Source: Verrucomicrobium spinosum DSM 4136 = JCM 18804
GTDB taxonomy: Bacteria; Verrucomicrobiota; Verrucomicrobiia; Verrucomicrobiales; Verrucomicrobiaceae
Direction: 5' to 3'
Length of the DNA: 64,000 bases
Assembly: GCF_000172155.1 (NCBI RefSeq)
Contig: NZ_ABIZ01000001.1
Location: 4,559,105-4,623,104 of the forward strand
The translations under genes were made by a program, and so were the position numbers. Shown one piece after another: positions 36,637-45,813 of this stretch (within the stretch, counting starts at the first letter, position 1; the number at the start of each line of letters is the position of its first letter). Under the pieces are notes generated by a model that saw only the letters and a program-made list of their open reading frames with translations, did no database searches and had not been told where the DNA came from.

Positions 36637-38649
36637 ATGAACAAAACGGAAGAACCAAGAGAACCAGTGCAAATCATCATCGAGACATGCACTAACACAA
36701 CGGCATGCATCAGGTCAGAAAACTCAAGTCAACTCAATCCTGTTGACCGTATACTTGGACTACTCGGGGATAAAACAGTGCTGCTACCAGTACTGTCAAA
36801 AACTAAACAGCCAAACCTCAAAAACTGGCAGAATACGACACTACGCGAAATGCAAGATAACAACTACCTGCAACATTTACAAACCGGCAACATTGGTGTC
36901 CTACTGGGCAAAGAGTCTGATAACCTATGCGCCATCGACATAGATGATGACGACTCCGTTGAACCATTCCTTGAACTCAATCCTCGACTGAGATCAACAA
37001 CAAGAACGAAAGGCGCACGAGGGGTGCAACTCTGGATCAGGTGCAATGGTGAATACCCCAAGGTTACTAAAATCGAGAATGAAGAAGGACACCCTTGCGG
37101 TGAGTGGCGAGCTGACGGTGGACAATCCGTCATCCACGGCATTCACCCCAGTGGTGTTGAATACCGCATCCTCGTTGCAACTAGCCCTATCCTCATCGCA
37201 TTTAGCGAAATCACATGGCCCTCAGACTGGCAACTCCCGTGGGTCAAGTCTCCCTACGACCGAATTGTTGATGAAGAAGGTCCTCCAGTACTGGAAGCCG
37301 CGAATGGAGGCATCACGCTCAACCAGATGTTCTTCGTCACCAAATACACCCAAGAACACAAATGCATCTATCACGGAAGCGAAGGTGAGTTCTATGAGTA
37401 CTCCCAGAACACCGGGCTTTACTCAAAGATCAGCAAAGAAACCATCAAAAGACGATTCTTGGATGAACTGAAGAATGCTGCGAAAGTACTTGGAATGCCA
37501 CAACTGCAAATCTTGCGTAAAGATTCCACTGTCACAAGCCTGCTAGCGCTCCTCCAATCTGTAGTAGAGCAGTCTCGTATCTTTGATGAAAAGCCTGAAG
37601 CCATCCATGTGGCCAATGGAATGATATGCTTTGAAGAGGATAAAGTCCTTTTAAAGTCATTTCATCCAAGCTTTCTCTCGCGGAATGCTTGCCCCTATCA
37701 ATACGTTCCAACAGCTACATGCAATAGATTCCTTACGGAGCTTTTACAGCCGGCGTTACGAGAAGAAGATATCAATATGCTTCAAAAATGGGCTGGATCA
37801 GTTTTGCTTGGAAACAACAAGGCACAACGTCTGATGATGCTCCTAGGATCGGCAGGGGGTGGTAAATCTACCCTTATGACTGTTTTGGAAGGCGTCATCG
37901 GCAGTCAAAACGTCGCTCAGATGCGAACAGAACACCTCGGAGAGCGGTTCGAACTCCTCAGTTTTGTTGGCAAGACCCTTCTGACTGGGAAGGATGTGGC
38001 AGCTGAATTCCTCCGTCACAAAGGAGCATCTACAATCAAGTCACTCGTTGGCGGAGATCTTCTAGAAGCAGAAAAGAAAGGATTCAATAACCGAGTCCAA
38101 ATCCGTGGAAACTTCAACATTGGCATCACTTGCAACGCAGACCTTGTGATCCGACTAGAAGGTGATGTTGATGCCTGGAGGAGACGCCTTCTTGTGCTGC
38201 GCTACGTTGCTCCGCCTCCAAAAAAGCGCATTTCTGGCTTTGACCAGGAACTCCTCAAACAGGAGGGCGCTGGAATACTTCGATGGATGGTAGAGGGCGC
38301 CATTGCTCTTATTCGAGATCTTCGTACACATGGGGACTACGTTCTCACGGAGCGTCAACAGGATCAGATAGAAGCGTTGTTGGACCAATCCGACAGCATA
38401 AAGCTCTTCGTCCGCGACTGTTTAGAGCGAAGCGAAGGGACAGACGTCACAAAGAAGGAGCTTGAACAAGAGTACTGCGAATATTGCGACACCATGGGAT
38501 GGTCACCGCTATCCACTCGTGAAATATCACAGCAACTCAATGACAAGATTCTAAAGATTCACAAGGTCTCATGCTCGCACGACATCCGTCGAATCGGCTC
38601 TCAACAGCGTGGGTTTAGAGGCATCAGAATGAAGGGAGGTGCACAATGA
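36637..38649 (+). CDS. P4-type primase-polymerase / helicase
   Basis: 670 residues. The N-terminal part (about 30-200) is a bifunctional primase/polymerase: NIGVLLGKESDNLCAIDIDD with catalytic acidic residues, and GARGVQLWIR. A D5-type N-terminal region (about 290-370) is followed by an SF3 helicase with Walker A LGSAGGGKSTLMTVLEG (about 404-420) and motif TCNADLVIRLEGDVDAWRRR. Such proteins start and unwind DNA replication of satellite phages, plasmids and integrated elements. It is coupled by an ATGA overlap to the zinc-ribbon gene. Codon use and base composition are poorer in G/C than the core genes, in line with transfer. Confidence 0.92.
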   Translation: MNKTEEPREPVQIIIETCTNTTACIRSENSSQLNPVDRILGLLGDKTVLLPVLSKTKQPNLKNWQNTTLREMQDNNYLQHLQTGNIGVLLGKESDNLCAIDIDDDDSVEPFLELNPRLRSTTRTKGARGVQLWIRCNGEYPKVTKIENEEGHPCGEWRADGGQSVIHGIHPSGVEYRILVATSPILIAFSEITWPSDWQLPWVKSPYDRIVDEEGPPVLEAANGGITLNQMFFVTKYTQEHKCIYHGSEGEFYEYSQNTGLYSKISKETIKRRFLDELKNAAKVLGMPQLQILRKDSTVTSLLALLQSVVEQSRIFDEKPEAIHVANGMICFEEDKVLLKSFHPSFLSRNACPYQYVPTATCNRFLTELLQPALREEDINMLQKWAGSVLLGNNKAQRLMMLLGSAGGGKSTLMTVLEGVIGSQNVAQMRTEHLGERFELLSFVGKTLLTGKDVAAEFLRHKGASTIKSLVGGDLLEAEKKGFNNRVQIRGNFNIGITCNADLVIRLEGDVDAWRRRLLVLRYVAPPPKKRISGFDQELLKQEGAGILRWMVEGAIALIRDLRTHGDYVLTERQQDQIEALLDQSDSIKLFVRDCLERSEGTDVTKKELEQEYCEYCDTMGWSPLSTREISQQLNDKILKIHKVSCSHDIRRIGSQQRGFRGIRMKGGAQ

Positions 38650-38963
38650 GCCTCAACAAAACACTCCTCTCAAACGTCAAGCAGTGCTTCGGCAAGACAA
38701 CTGCCCAATGCCCAGCGTGCGAAGAACTCGGTGCCGACAGCAAGGGTGAACACTTGGTGATATATCCTAATGGCAAGTACGCCTGTGTGGCATACCAGGG
38801 TGACAGAGAACATAGAAAACGCATCCATAAACTAGCGGGGGGATCCACAGAACCAAGGCGACTGACACTTTCAGTACGCCCATTCTCCCCCCCTCCCATC
38901 ACTGTCATAAGAGAAATAGGAAACCTTGAAGAACCCCACCACGTATACGGCACCAAAACCTAA
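38646..38963 (+). CDS. Small zinc-ribbon protein coupled to the primase
   Basis: 105 residues. The N-terminal half is a zinc ribbon of the DNA primase CHC2 kind: QCPACEELGADSKGEHLVIY and NGKYACVAYQGDREHRKR. The C-terminal half is basic and Pro-rich. It overlaps the primase-helicase by four bases (ATGA). Primases of the CHC2 type need such a zinc module to read template DNA. Here it is a separate chain, probably bound to the Prim-Pol/helicase. Confidence 0.8.
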   Translation: MSLNKTLLSNVKQCFGKTTAQCPACEELGADSKGEHLVIYPNGKYACVAYQGDREHRKRIHKLAGGSTEPRRLTLSVRPFSPPPITVIREIGNLEEPHHVYGTKT

Positions 38964-39463
38964 GTTGAGTCGCAAAATGGCGTCCGAAGTGTCCGAGCCA
39001 CCCGCTCTCCCTAGATAAAGCCTGAAGGGGCATGAAGACAAGGCTGTCATGTCATGCCCTTTCAATACCCCCCCTCATCGCAAAGTTGGGCTGATAAATG
39101 CATTCTAACGCACCGCGCACCGCTTCCGCCATCATCACACTACTCAGCATCTGTAATGCCGCCACGAATATTTGTGAGGCATTCAGAGGCATCTCATGCG
39201 ACAAAGGCCAACTCCAAATTTCACCACCACAACAACAATCCACATTTTTCAACATATGGCACAGTTTCCTCTTCCCTTAATCACATAATTTTGGTAAAAT
39301 GTAGATGCTGGATTGTGCAGGATTTTTGTCTGTGGTGCCGATTCGTGAAAAACACGCTCAGGCATTCAGAACCTCAAACTAATGAAAGTCGTCAGGGTAA
39401 CCGCAGACAGTCCAGCATATAACAATAACAAGAGGAAACACCTCGTGTCAGAAAAGGACAAAA
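38964..39463. other. Gene-free region of 500 bases with one hairpin
   Basis: An inverted repeat (39024-39035 against 39052-39063, 11 of 12 positions pairing) lies 60 bases after the zinc-ribbon gene. Without a T-run it is only a weak terminator candidate. A GTCCGAAGTGTCCG motif lies at about 38981-38997. No gene is supported. Confidence 0.4.
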
Positions 39464-39892
39464 ATGAGGATAAATAAAAAAGTGGAATGGGTTTGCCCAA
39501 AAGGAACCCACCAAGCGCGAGTGGTAGATGTCAATCTCGTGCAAAAGCATGAAGGAAAGAACGGAAGTATCATTCGCGTCATTTTTCAGATCACGTCGCT
39601 GGTGCATCCATTCAAGGTCTACCAGGTTAGGGAAACCTACGATCATCGTGAACTCAACATGTTTGTCGATGACTTCAGCAGACTGGCCGGCGAGGAGGCC
39701 GTGGCGAAGGTCTTCAATATGAACGGTGAACTCATGCCCGAATTCCTGGTATCCTTGACCGGAATTGATGTGGATGTGGAAGTCGTACACTTGCTGAACA
39801 ACGCATACGAAAGCCCGTTTTGCCGGGCAGCCAGGATTGCAAAACGCGGTGAACTGACTGACGGATTCCCGGATCCTCCGCTGGCAGCATAG
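39464..39892 (+). CDS. Hypothetical protein, replication-module associated
   Basis: 142 residues, soluble. A basic start (MRINKKVEWVCPKGTHQARV) leads into a beta-rich section (VDVNLVQKHEGKNGSIIRVI) and an acidic end. The layout of an opening beta strand that binds a ligand-like GTHQARV resembles DUF669-type phage proteins and single-strand-binding folds, but no diagnostic motif is visible. The 149-residue frame at 41122 has a similar opening (EGFYTATLEG), so the two may be distant relatives. A strong terminator follows. Confidence 0.6.
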   Translation: MRINKKVEWVCPKGTHQARVVDVNLVQKHEGKNGSIIRVIFQITSLVHPFKVYQVRETYDHRELNMFVDDFSRLAGEEAVAKVFNMNGELMPEFLVSLTGIDVDVEVVHLLNNAYESPFCRAARIAKRGELTDGFPDPPLAA

Positions 39893-39916
39893 TCCGCAAC
39901 CTCGATCAAGGCGAAG

Positions 39917-39961
39917 GCCCGCATGTGTTTATCCTACGGGATCGATACATGCGGGCTTTTT
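39917..39961 (+). terminator. Rho-independent terminator
   Basis: A perfect 10-bp stem (GCCCGCATGT at 39917-39926 and ACATGCGGGC at 39947-39956) is followed by five T residues. It closes the transcript of the 142-residue gene. Confidence 0.85.
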
Positions 39962-40038
39962 CGTTTAAATTTCGTCGCTCGACACTGGAGACTTTCGTCG
40001 ATCGCCGTAATCCTACACGACATCAATCACGCACACCA

Positions 40039-40641
40039 ATGCAACACCACCCCAGCATCAACTGCTTATCCGAGACCTTGGCCAAAGTGTCGCCAGGCAA
40101 AGTTGAATCCTCAGAAGTCATCTCGCTCTTGGGCGACGCTTGGTTTCATTTCGGAGGCTCAGACGAAGGAGCCATGCGCGGCGACAAAGTTCTCCCTGAC
40201 CGCCTGGAGAACTTGGAATGGCACCCTCCGATCCTCTCTTTCATCATCGAACGCCACGCCCGCCTCATGAACGGTTCCACTCGTGCCGATCTACAATATT
40301 GGGAAGTGAATACGGAAATCGTGGCAGCGAAAATTGTCAAAATGGGCAACCGGCAGAAACATGCTCAGGCCAAACGCTGGGATCACAAACCGCTTGCCCT
40401 TGAACTCGCCAACAAGATCCGAAATGGCCAAGACGACGACCGACTGCGTTGGAAGAAGAACGGCACAGTAACAATTAACCGCGAGTGCGTTCCCGATGGC
40501 GCGAAGCAGACACTCGACAGCCGATGCAAACGCCTGAATAACGCGATCGGTGAACTCCTCAACGACCCAGAATGGCGGGAGAAGTCTTGGCGACACAGTG
40601 AAACCGCGGATCCCAGAATGGAAGATCACCGAGAATCGTGA
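40039..40641 (+). CDS. Hypothetical protein of the island
   Basis: 200 residues, soluble, rich in charged residues. Visible parts: LLGDAWFHFGGSDEGAMRGD, a tract LENLEWHPPILSFIIERHAR, and a basic segment KKNGTVTINRECVPDG. I do not recognise a family. The start at 40039 (MQHHPSINCLSETL) avoids a weak upstream extension that overlaps the terminator. It is likely cargo or regulation of the element; no partner gene is close. Confidence 0.6.
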   Translation: MQHHPSINCLSETLAKVSPGKVESSEVISLLGDAWFHFGGSDEGAMRGDKVLPDRLENLEWHPPILSFIIERHARLMNGSTRADLQYWEVNTEIVAAKIVKMGNRQKHAQAKRWDHKPLALELANKIRNGQDDDRLRWKKNGTVTINRECVPDGAKQTLDSRCKRLNNAIGELLNDPEWREKSWRHSETADPRMEDHRES

Positions 40642-41121
40642 ATCAGCAGGTGACTCTGCAAGCTTTATAGAATTAGGCATGCAGAGTCATCGCCGTCTTC
40701 GTCAGTGTACTAAAAGGACGTTGACGATGCGTTTAAAAAGAAGCTTGTGGCATTCTGCAGCATCAGTCTCAGGTCAGCTTATCTTGTAACCCACACACGG
40801 AGCAACGACCGTCAGAGTAGCGCTTCACAGCCTCGGTTCAGATTGTTCTCACCGGCAGGTCACTCGCTCCCCCAGACTGTTCCAATCTTGCGTAGTCAAC
40901 ATCCCTCTACGGAAGTCAGCCCTGATCAACCACTCCCTCATCTAGTCAGAGCATCACGCAACACGGAGGGATTGGCCCACAATAATTCATAGAGGCACCT
41001 GTGATGCATTTAGATCACGTGTCCGCCGCATCCATACTCGGGAGCCGCCTCAAACGCACCAGAAGCCATTTGTGAAGATTCACACAATTTGCAAGAATCT
41101 CACCCATCAATACCTCAAATA
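40642..41121. other. Gene-free region of 480 bases
   Basis: Apart from the hairpin at 40651-40689, no gene or clear site is seen. Confidence 0.4.
40651..40689. repeat. Perfect 10-bp inverted repeat
   Basis: TGACTCTGCA at 40651-40660 and its exact reverse complement at 40680-40689, 19 bases apart, directly after the 200-residue gene. It may be a terminator without T-run or a protein-binding site. Confidence 0.5.
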
Positions 41122-41538
41122 ATGGACACCACCAACGAGATCAAGTCCACTCTCAAGAAATACCCCAAGTTCCTTCCAGAGGGGTTCTACACTGCAACAC
41201 TCGAAGGATGCTTCACGCGCATCAATGCCGATTGCTTGGATCAGATATTCCTGCAATTCACCATCCCGATTGGTCGAATTGCATCTGCTCGCACTTTGTA
41301 TCGATCATACGCTCGGAATCACCCCACTCTGTACAAGGAAATTGGCGCGCTCGTGGACTTCTCTATCGAAACATCGGATGACCTCGCATTTGCCCTCATC
41401 TACCTCCAAGCCAACCCGGGTACAGAAGTGGATCTGGAGATCTCCCCCTACTGCGGGGACGACTTCTTCCTCTACCATTCAATCATTCGTTCAGTTCATC
41501 CACCAGGTACGCTCCCAAGAAACTGCCTGAAGGACTAA
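41122..41538 (+). CDS. Hypothetical protein of the island
   Basis: 138 residues from ATG 41122 (MDTTNEIKSTLKKYP). The opening EGFYTATLEGCFTRINADCL and later DLAFALIYLQANPGTEVDLE suggest a beta-rich fold. There is no catalytic motif. An earlier ATG at 41089 would add 11 residues. Compare the 142-residue frame at 39464, which opens in the same way. The two could be diverged copies of a replication accessory protein. Confidence 0.55.
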   Translation: MDTTNEIKSTLKKYPKFLPEGFYTATLEGCFTRINADCLDQIFLQFTIPIGRIASARTLYRSYARNHPTLYKEIGALVDFSIETSDDLAFALIYLQANPGTEVDLEISPYCGDDFFLYHSIIRSVHPPGTLPRNCLKD

Positions 41539-41943
41539 CCGCTCATCTCCCGCCAGTGATTCTTTCTGCGGGAGGTGGCAACATTCCTGAAAATGCGCCG
41601 CGCTAAAACAGTTCCTTGAAGACTGACTCAAACACGCTCCAGTGTCCATTCTATAGAGGTTCGGAAGGCACGGTAGCTCAAAAGACTTGTACGGGTAGTT
41701 TACCAACATTTCATTTTAAAAATGGTCTTGCACGAACTTGATGCCGCCGAGCTCTCTCCAAGGTGCAAACCGTCAATACTTGTCGGATAGCTACCATGCG
41801 CTAGGCCACACAAACTGCATACGCCATCCTGCTCCCGCTGAAATGGCCCCAACTCCCAAGAGCACACAATCCCCCCACTCGACCTGCAACTACGTACTGC
41901 AAAAAACTTGAACACATAAAATATTCGGCGACAAGTTCCCCTC
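41539..41943. other. Gene-free region of 405 bases
   Basis: A 7-bp GC-rich hairpin (41547-41553 against 41568-41574) lies just after the previous gene. Nothing else is supported. Confidence 0.4.
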
Positions 41944-42270
41944 ATGCTCCGCTTGGACCTTCACATCAACTCCTCTTTCATTCCGCCACGACTGTTCAAA
42001 GCGTCTGACGGCACTACCCAAGCACAGACGGACGAAGGGTTAATGGTCATTCCTTCCCCCGATTTCGACAGCCGCAACTTCAGCGCCAACGACGTCCTAA
42101 CGTTCTTCGTTGAACAAGGTACAAACATCGCCGTCGGCATCATTTCCAGCTACATCTACAATCTTTTGCAGTCCAAGCAAGCGAAGGAAGTTGTGATCAA
42201 TCAAGAAGTCATCATCACGGTGGAAACTAGCTTGAAGGACATCGAGATCATCATCGAACATGAACGATGA
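41944..42270 (+). CDS. Small hypothetical protein overlapping the metalloprotease
   Basis: 108 residues. A hydrophobic patch in the middle (LTFFVEQGTNIAVGIISSYI) may associate with a membrane; the C-terminal 30 residues are a beta strand and helix with many Val, Ile and Glu (EVVINQEVIITVETSLKDIE). I do not recognise it. Its stop lies inside the next gene (11-base overlap), so the two proteins are made together. It could be a partner, substrate or inhibitor of the metalloprotease. Confidence 0.5.
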   Translation: MLRLDLHINSSFIPPRLFKASDGTTQAQTDEGLMVIPSPDFDSRNFSANDVLTFFVEQGTNIAVGIISSYIYNLLQSKQAKEVVINQEVIITVETSLKDIEIIIEHER

Positions 42271-43243
42271 CTCTACAGAATACTGGCTCAACTGGTATCG
42301 CAAATGTTACAAGTTGATGCATCCTTCGCAAGAGTCGGTCAATCTCGCATCAGGTCTCTGGAAGCAATGGGAATCCGATCCCAGTCAAAGACCTGACGTC
42401 ATTCAAATCTCATCCCGAGTTCAAGAGATTGAGAAAGGCTTCTTCACCGAGTTGCTTAAGGCCGCCCAAGCGCTCACCGGAACTGACCTAAAGGTCGAAT
42501 ACTGCCCCTTCGTTACAAGCAGCTACAATCTGGCTGCCAAAACAACCTCCGACGGATACATCGTGCTAGTAGACGATGCGTTCTTACAGTTTCTCTTCCT
42601 ACTTTCAAACGTTCTGGTGCACGTAGCATATACGGACTTCGAGAGCGCCACATCGGAAGCACTAAAGCTAGAGATTAGTGATTGCCTGCATCGAGGGTAC
42701 GTCAGACGCCTCTCGTACAGTGTACCTGACCAGTCCTCCATAGCACGCATCCTGGGAGGCAACTACGAGAATACCGAGGCAGGAGGATTTCTCTTTCAAG
42801 CAATGAGAACCTTCATGCTCGGGCACGAACTAGGCCATCACGCACTGAAACACTCCGCCCAAATCACTGAGAAGAACTGCCTCAACAACGGGACCGCTCT
42901 GACACTCTCCTTCGACAAGAATCAATGGCACGAAGAACTCGCAGCCGACGCATTTGGATATCAGATCTTGGATAGAATGCTTAAGGGTGGTCCACAGATC
43001 GACCCACTGCACCACTTCAGTTATTCATTCCCCTTTGCTCCGTTGCTTCTTTTTGACATTTGCTCACGAATCGAGCAAAAGGCCAGCCAGTTCAAAGGCT
43101 TACCTTTTTTGGACGGTGCTGGATATACACACCCTCCATTGGCGCAACGCCGACAGTCCCTCATTTCAACTTTCCAAATTGATGACTCAGATGACGTGTA
43201 TGGATACCTAAGGGAAGCTTTAGATGACTTTATACCGCTCTGA
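42260..43243 (+). CDS. Zinc metalloprotease with HELGHH motif
   Basis: 327 residues. The zinc-binding signature MLGHELGHHALKH (about residue 190-202) carries the HExxH pair. Further on, WHEELAADAFGYQI supplies a likely third ligand Glu and matches the EExxAD style of M48-like and related zincins. There is no signal peptide, so it acts in the cytosol or with a membrane partner. The gene overlaps the 108-residue gene by 11 bases. Two-gene units with a cytosolic zincin in a defence-rich island can be toxin, regulator-cleaving or phage-sensing systems; which one applies here is not known. Confidence 0.75.
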   Translation: MNDDSTEYWLNWYRKCYKLMHPSQESVNLASGLWKQWESDPSQRPDVIQISSRVQEIEKGFFTELLKAAQALTGTDLKVEYCPFVTSSYNLAAKTTSDGYIVLVDDAFLQFLFLLSNVLVHVAYTDFESATSEALKLEISDCLHRGYVRRLSYSVPDQSSIARILGGNYENTEAGGFLFQAMRTFMLGHELGHHALKHSAQITEKNCLNNGTALTLSFDKNQWHEELAADAFGYQILDRMLKGGPQIDPLHHFSYSFPFAPLLLFDICSRIEQKASQFKGLPFLDGAGYTHPPLAQRRQSLISTFQIDDSDDVYGYLREALDDFIPL

Positions 43244-43796
43244 TTGAATCCCCCTCTGCCCAAGCAGCGGGTACCGATGCTGGAAAGATTCTCCACAACG
43301 TCATTTCCCGAGCCCCCGATCTCAATGGACTGCATTGTGGACTCCATCGCACGAGAGGACACTACGAAATTCGCGACCAAAGCTGATTCATCATGCGATG
43401 AGGAAGCCAAGCTGACCAATCTTGTCCCTGAATGAATGGTCGAATGCCTTTTCTCTGAAGATCACTGATAGCCTCCAGCGGGCAGTCCGGCCGCGCCGAG
43501 GCCGACCATTGTTGATAGTCTGATCAAAATCCGACCTGACCGCGTACGAAGAGGAATGCCTTTGTTTTGCGGTGAATGTAGGCTTCAAACACCTGGTCCG
43601 TGATGTTCATGCATCACTCTATCACCTTCACTACTCACTGGAACGTCAATGAGACAGGTCGACCAGTTCACCCGCTGGGGCGACAACCACGGCAAACTCC
43701 TACGGTAGATTGGGTCAAAAAGAAGCCTCCCGACCTGTTTATTGCACACATCTTCAATTTCCGTTGAGATCTGTTGAACGTGATCAAGACTGGGGA
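43244..43796. other. Gene-free region of 553 bases
   Basis: Short frames are present on both strands, but none has supporting character. It may contain decayed sequence. Confidence 0.4.
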
Positions 43797-44387
43797 ATGA
43801 TTCAGAAGATCAACCTTGCCAGCACCTCTGCCGCACTCGCCCTTTTTTTCCTGCCCTGGGTAGACCTTCAATGCAGCGGTCAAAGTCTCGCAACTCAGAC
43901 GGGCATTCAGGTTATCTACGGCGGCGGCTCCCCCTCCCCAGAGCTGGAATCCATGGCAAAAGACCGTGAAAATTCTGCCAATCGCACCTACTCCACCGAA
44001 GAATCGATGGGCTTCTCGTTTCTGATCGCCCTTGTTTTAGTTCTCGTCCTCGCGGCATTTATTGCAACCCTTGTGAGCGTACGCACCGGGACAGTTGACC
44101 AGAGGAATATCGGACTTGTATGCACGATTGGCCTACTATTGTTGATCACCCAAGCGAGCATCGGCTTCCCTGCAGCCGAGAAGCTGAAAGAGGCCATGAA
44201 TGAGCCTGGCCCCGCCACAACGAAAACAGGATCCGCTTTCGATGCAATGGGTGAGAGCATGGCAAAAGCGGTGATGATCAACTTCCAGGCCAAGCACACG
44301 CCCTGGCTCTACCTGGAAATGTTGGCTCTCGGCATTCCTGCATTGATTTACGCAAACGGGCTTGTTGATCGCCTCAAGAGGAACTGA
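43797..44387 (+). CDS. Membrane protein upstream of the ApeA-like gene
   Basis: 196 residues. Four hydrophobic segments are visible: near the N-terminus (STSAALALFFLPWVDL), IALVLVLVLAAFIATLV, IGLVCTIGLLLLI, and the last in WLYLEMLALGIPALIYA. The start at 43797 (MIQKINLAS) is preceded by GGGG and gives the first membrane helix near the N-terminus. The next gene begins 16 bases after the stop, so the two form a likely operon. No family recognised. It may be a membrane partner or simply a neighbour of the HEPN protein. Confidence 0.6.
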   Translation: MIQKINLASTSAALALFFLPWVDLQCSGQSLATQTGIQVIYGGGSPSPELESMAKDRENSANRTYSTEESMGFSFLIALVLVLVLAAFIATLVSVRTGTVDQRNIGLVCTIGLLLLITQASIGFPAAEKLKEAMNEPGPATTKTGSAFDAMGESMAKAVMINFQAKHTPWLYLEMLALGIPALIYANGLVDRLKRN

Positions 44388-44403
44388 GCTTACTCCACTC
44401 ACC

Positions 44404-45771
44404 ATGTCAGACGACTTACGCTTTACTGAAGACCAAGAGCCGATTAATGGCAGGTTCTGGGTAGCTGGAAGGCAAGATTGCAAAGCACCAGGCGTCTTGT
44501 ACCTGAAGAAGGGACAGGAAGCACTTCTTGAAATTTCCATGTTTCAAGACGAAGGAGACGATCCGTTCAGACCTTCTGCCCCTCCCAAAACCCCTGAGAA
44601 CTCCGTTCAATCAGCGCACCGATCATGGTTTGCTGATGCATGCAAGGTTCTACATGGAGAAGATGATCAAGGCCAGAGGCTCACGCTCTTGAACTGTCAC
44701 TCCTCTCACTCAAACTCTACACTAGCAAAAGTTGGTCACAGCTACAATTGTCAAACTGTGATCTTCGGACGCAGCCTCCCTTCCGACGATCTACTCTTCG
44801 ACGGTCTTGAAGTGAGATTCGACCATCAGGAAGAATGGTTAGGGCACGACAGGCTGGGACAATACCAAAATATCGGCGATAGGAAGACAGACGACGAGCG
44901 GTACATAAAGATTCCGATTTCAAAAGAAACTGCACTCCCACTCAATCTGCCAAACTACGCGAAGAGCTCCTTAGATTTCGTCTGGGGTGCGTCGAGCAAA
45001 GCCACAGAACAGACTTTTCGCTCGTGGAGCTACCTCTGCCTACAATTTGATTCGCCGCGGACCTGGGATCAAACCAAGGAGGTTATTCAAAGCTGGCGTA
45101 AATTCTTCAGCCTTGCAATGCGAACCGCTGCAGACCTCGTTGAGCTCCGTTTGCTTCGGAAGGACCACACCTACTTCTTCAAGGAGGATCAGCTACGCGG
45201 ACTTCCCACCTGGATCGCGAGGAGCCACTCTCCCGAGGTCGAACATCCCAAGGCCGACAGGCGATTTCACTTCAACTTTTCTGACATTGAGCCACAGTTT
45301 CCCGAGATTGTAAGAAGCTGGCAGAGAATTGCGGAACCATGGCATGCTGTTCTCCACAGGTTCTTTGCTGTGACAACGCCGCGCGAATTGTACATGAACG
45401 AGTCGTTCCTTTTTCTCGCACAGGCAATCGAAGCTCTGCACCGAGCCCGGACGGGACACCAAGACGTCCCAATGAAGCAGGCGGCAAAGGAAGCCTATCT
45501 ACGATCACCAACTGAACTTCAGGACTATCTTGGCCCTCGCAAGGCATTTACCGATCAACTCCACAAGACTCGAAACTATTGGACCCACCACGGAAAACCA
45601 ACGCCTGATGACGATCCCGAAGTTTTGGACGACATTCTCCTCATTGTAATGACTGACAAGCTGCGATTCATCCTGGAAGCGGCGATCATGAAGGAGATTG
45701 CCATACCAGACAATTGCATCTCAAATGTGTGGTCCCCACGCTGGCAAGGTCACTTCGTAGAGTTCAAGTAG
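44404..45771 (+). CDS. ApeA-like HEPN anti-phage protein
   Basis: 455 residues, soluble. The N-terminal 300 residues resemble the ApeA N-terminal domain (GVLYLKKGQEALLEISMF, CQTVIFGRS, WSYLCLQFDSPRTWDQTKEV). The C-terminal part is a HEPN domain (LFLAQAIEALHRARTG) with the RNase motif R-x4-H in LHKTRNYWTHHGKP. Known ApeA is a one-gene abortive-infection protein that acts as an RNase when a phage infects. The start at 44404 (MSDDLRFTEDQ) follows a weak upstream extension that overlaps the membrane gene. The assignment rests on motif shape only. Confidence 0.72.
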   Translation: MSDDLRFTEDQEPINGRFWVAGRQDCKAPGVLYLKKGQEALLEISMFQDEGDDPFRPSAPPKTPENSVQSAHRSWFADACKVLHGEDDQGQRLTLLNCHSSHSNSTLAKVGHSYNCQTVIFGRSLPSDDLLFDGLEVRFDHQEEWLGHDRLGQYQNIGDRKTDDERYIKIPISKETALPLNLPNYAKSSLDFVWGASSKATEQTFRSWSYLCLQFDSPRTWDQTKEVIQSWRKFFSLAMRTAADLVELRLLRKDHTYFFKEDQLRGLPTWIARSHSPEVEHPKADRRFHFNFSDIEPQFPEIVRSWQRIAEPWHAVLHRFFAVTTPRELYMNESFLFLAQAIEALHRARTGHQDVPMKQAAKEAYLRSPTELQDYLGPRKAFTDQLHKTRNYWTHHGKPTPDDDPEVLDDILLIVMTDKLRFILEAAIMKEIAIPDNCISNVWSPRWQGHFVEFK

Positions 45772-45813
45772 TGAACAAGATCCGTGAGCAACTAACAATC
45801 GTAGCTCAACCCA

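Noticed and set aside
39001-39422. Plus-strand frames of 60-122 codons between the zinc-ribbon and 142-residue genes
   Set aside because: Unlike the neighbours in composition, with no ribosome-binding site or conserved pattern.
43244-43435. 63-codon frame directly after the metalloprotease
   Set aside because: Uses a TTG start at the stop codon and has no supporting feature; most likely non-coding.
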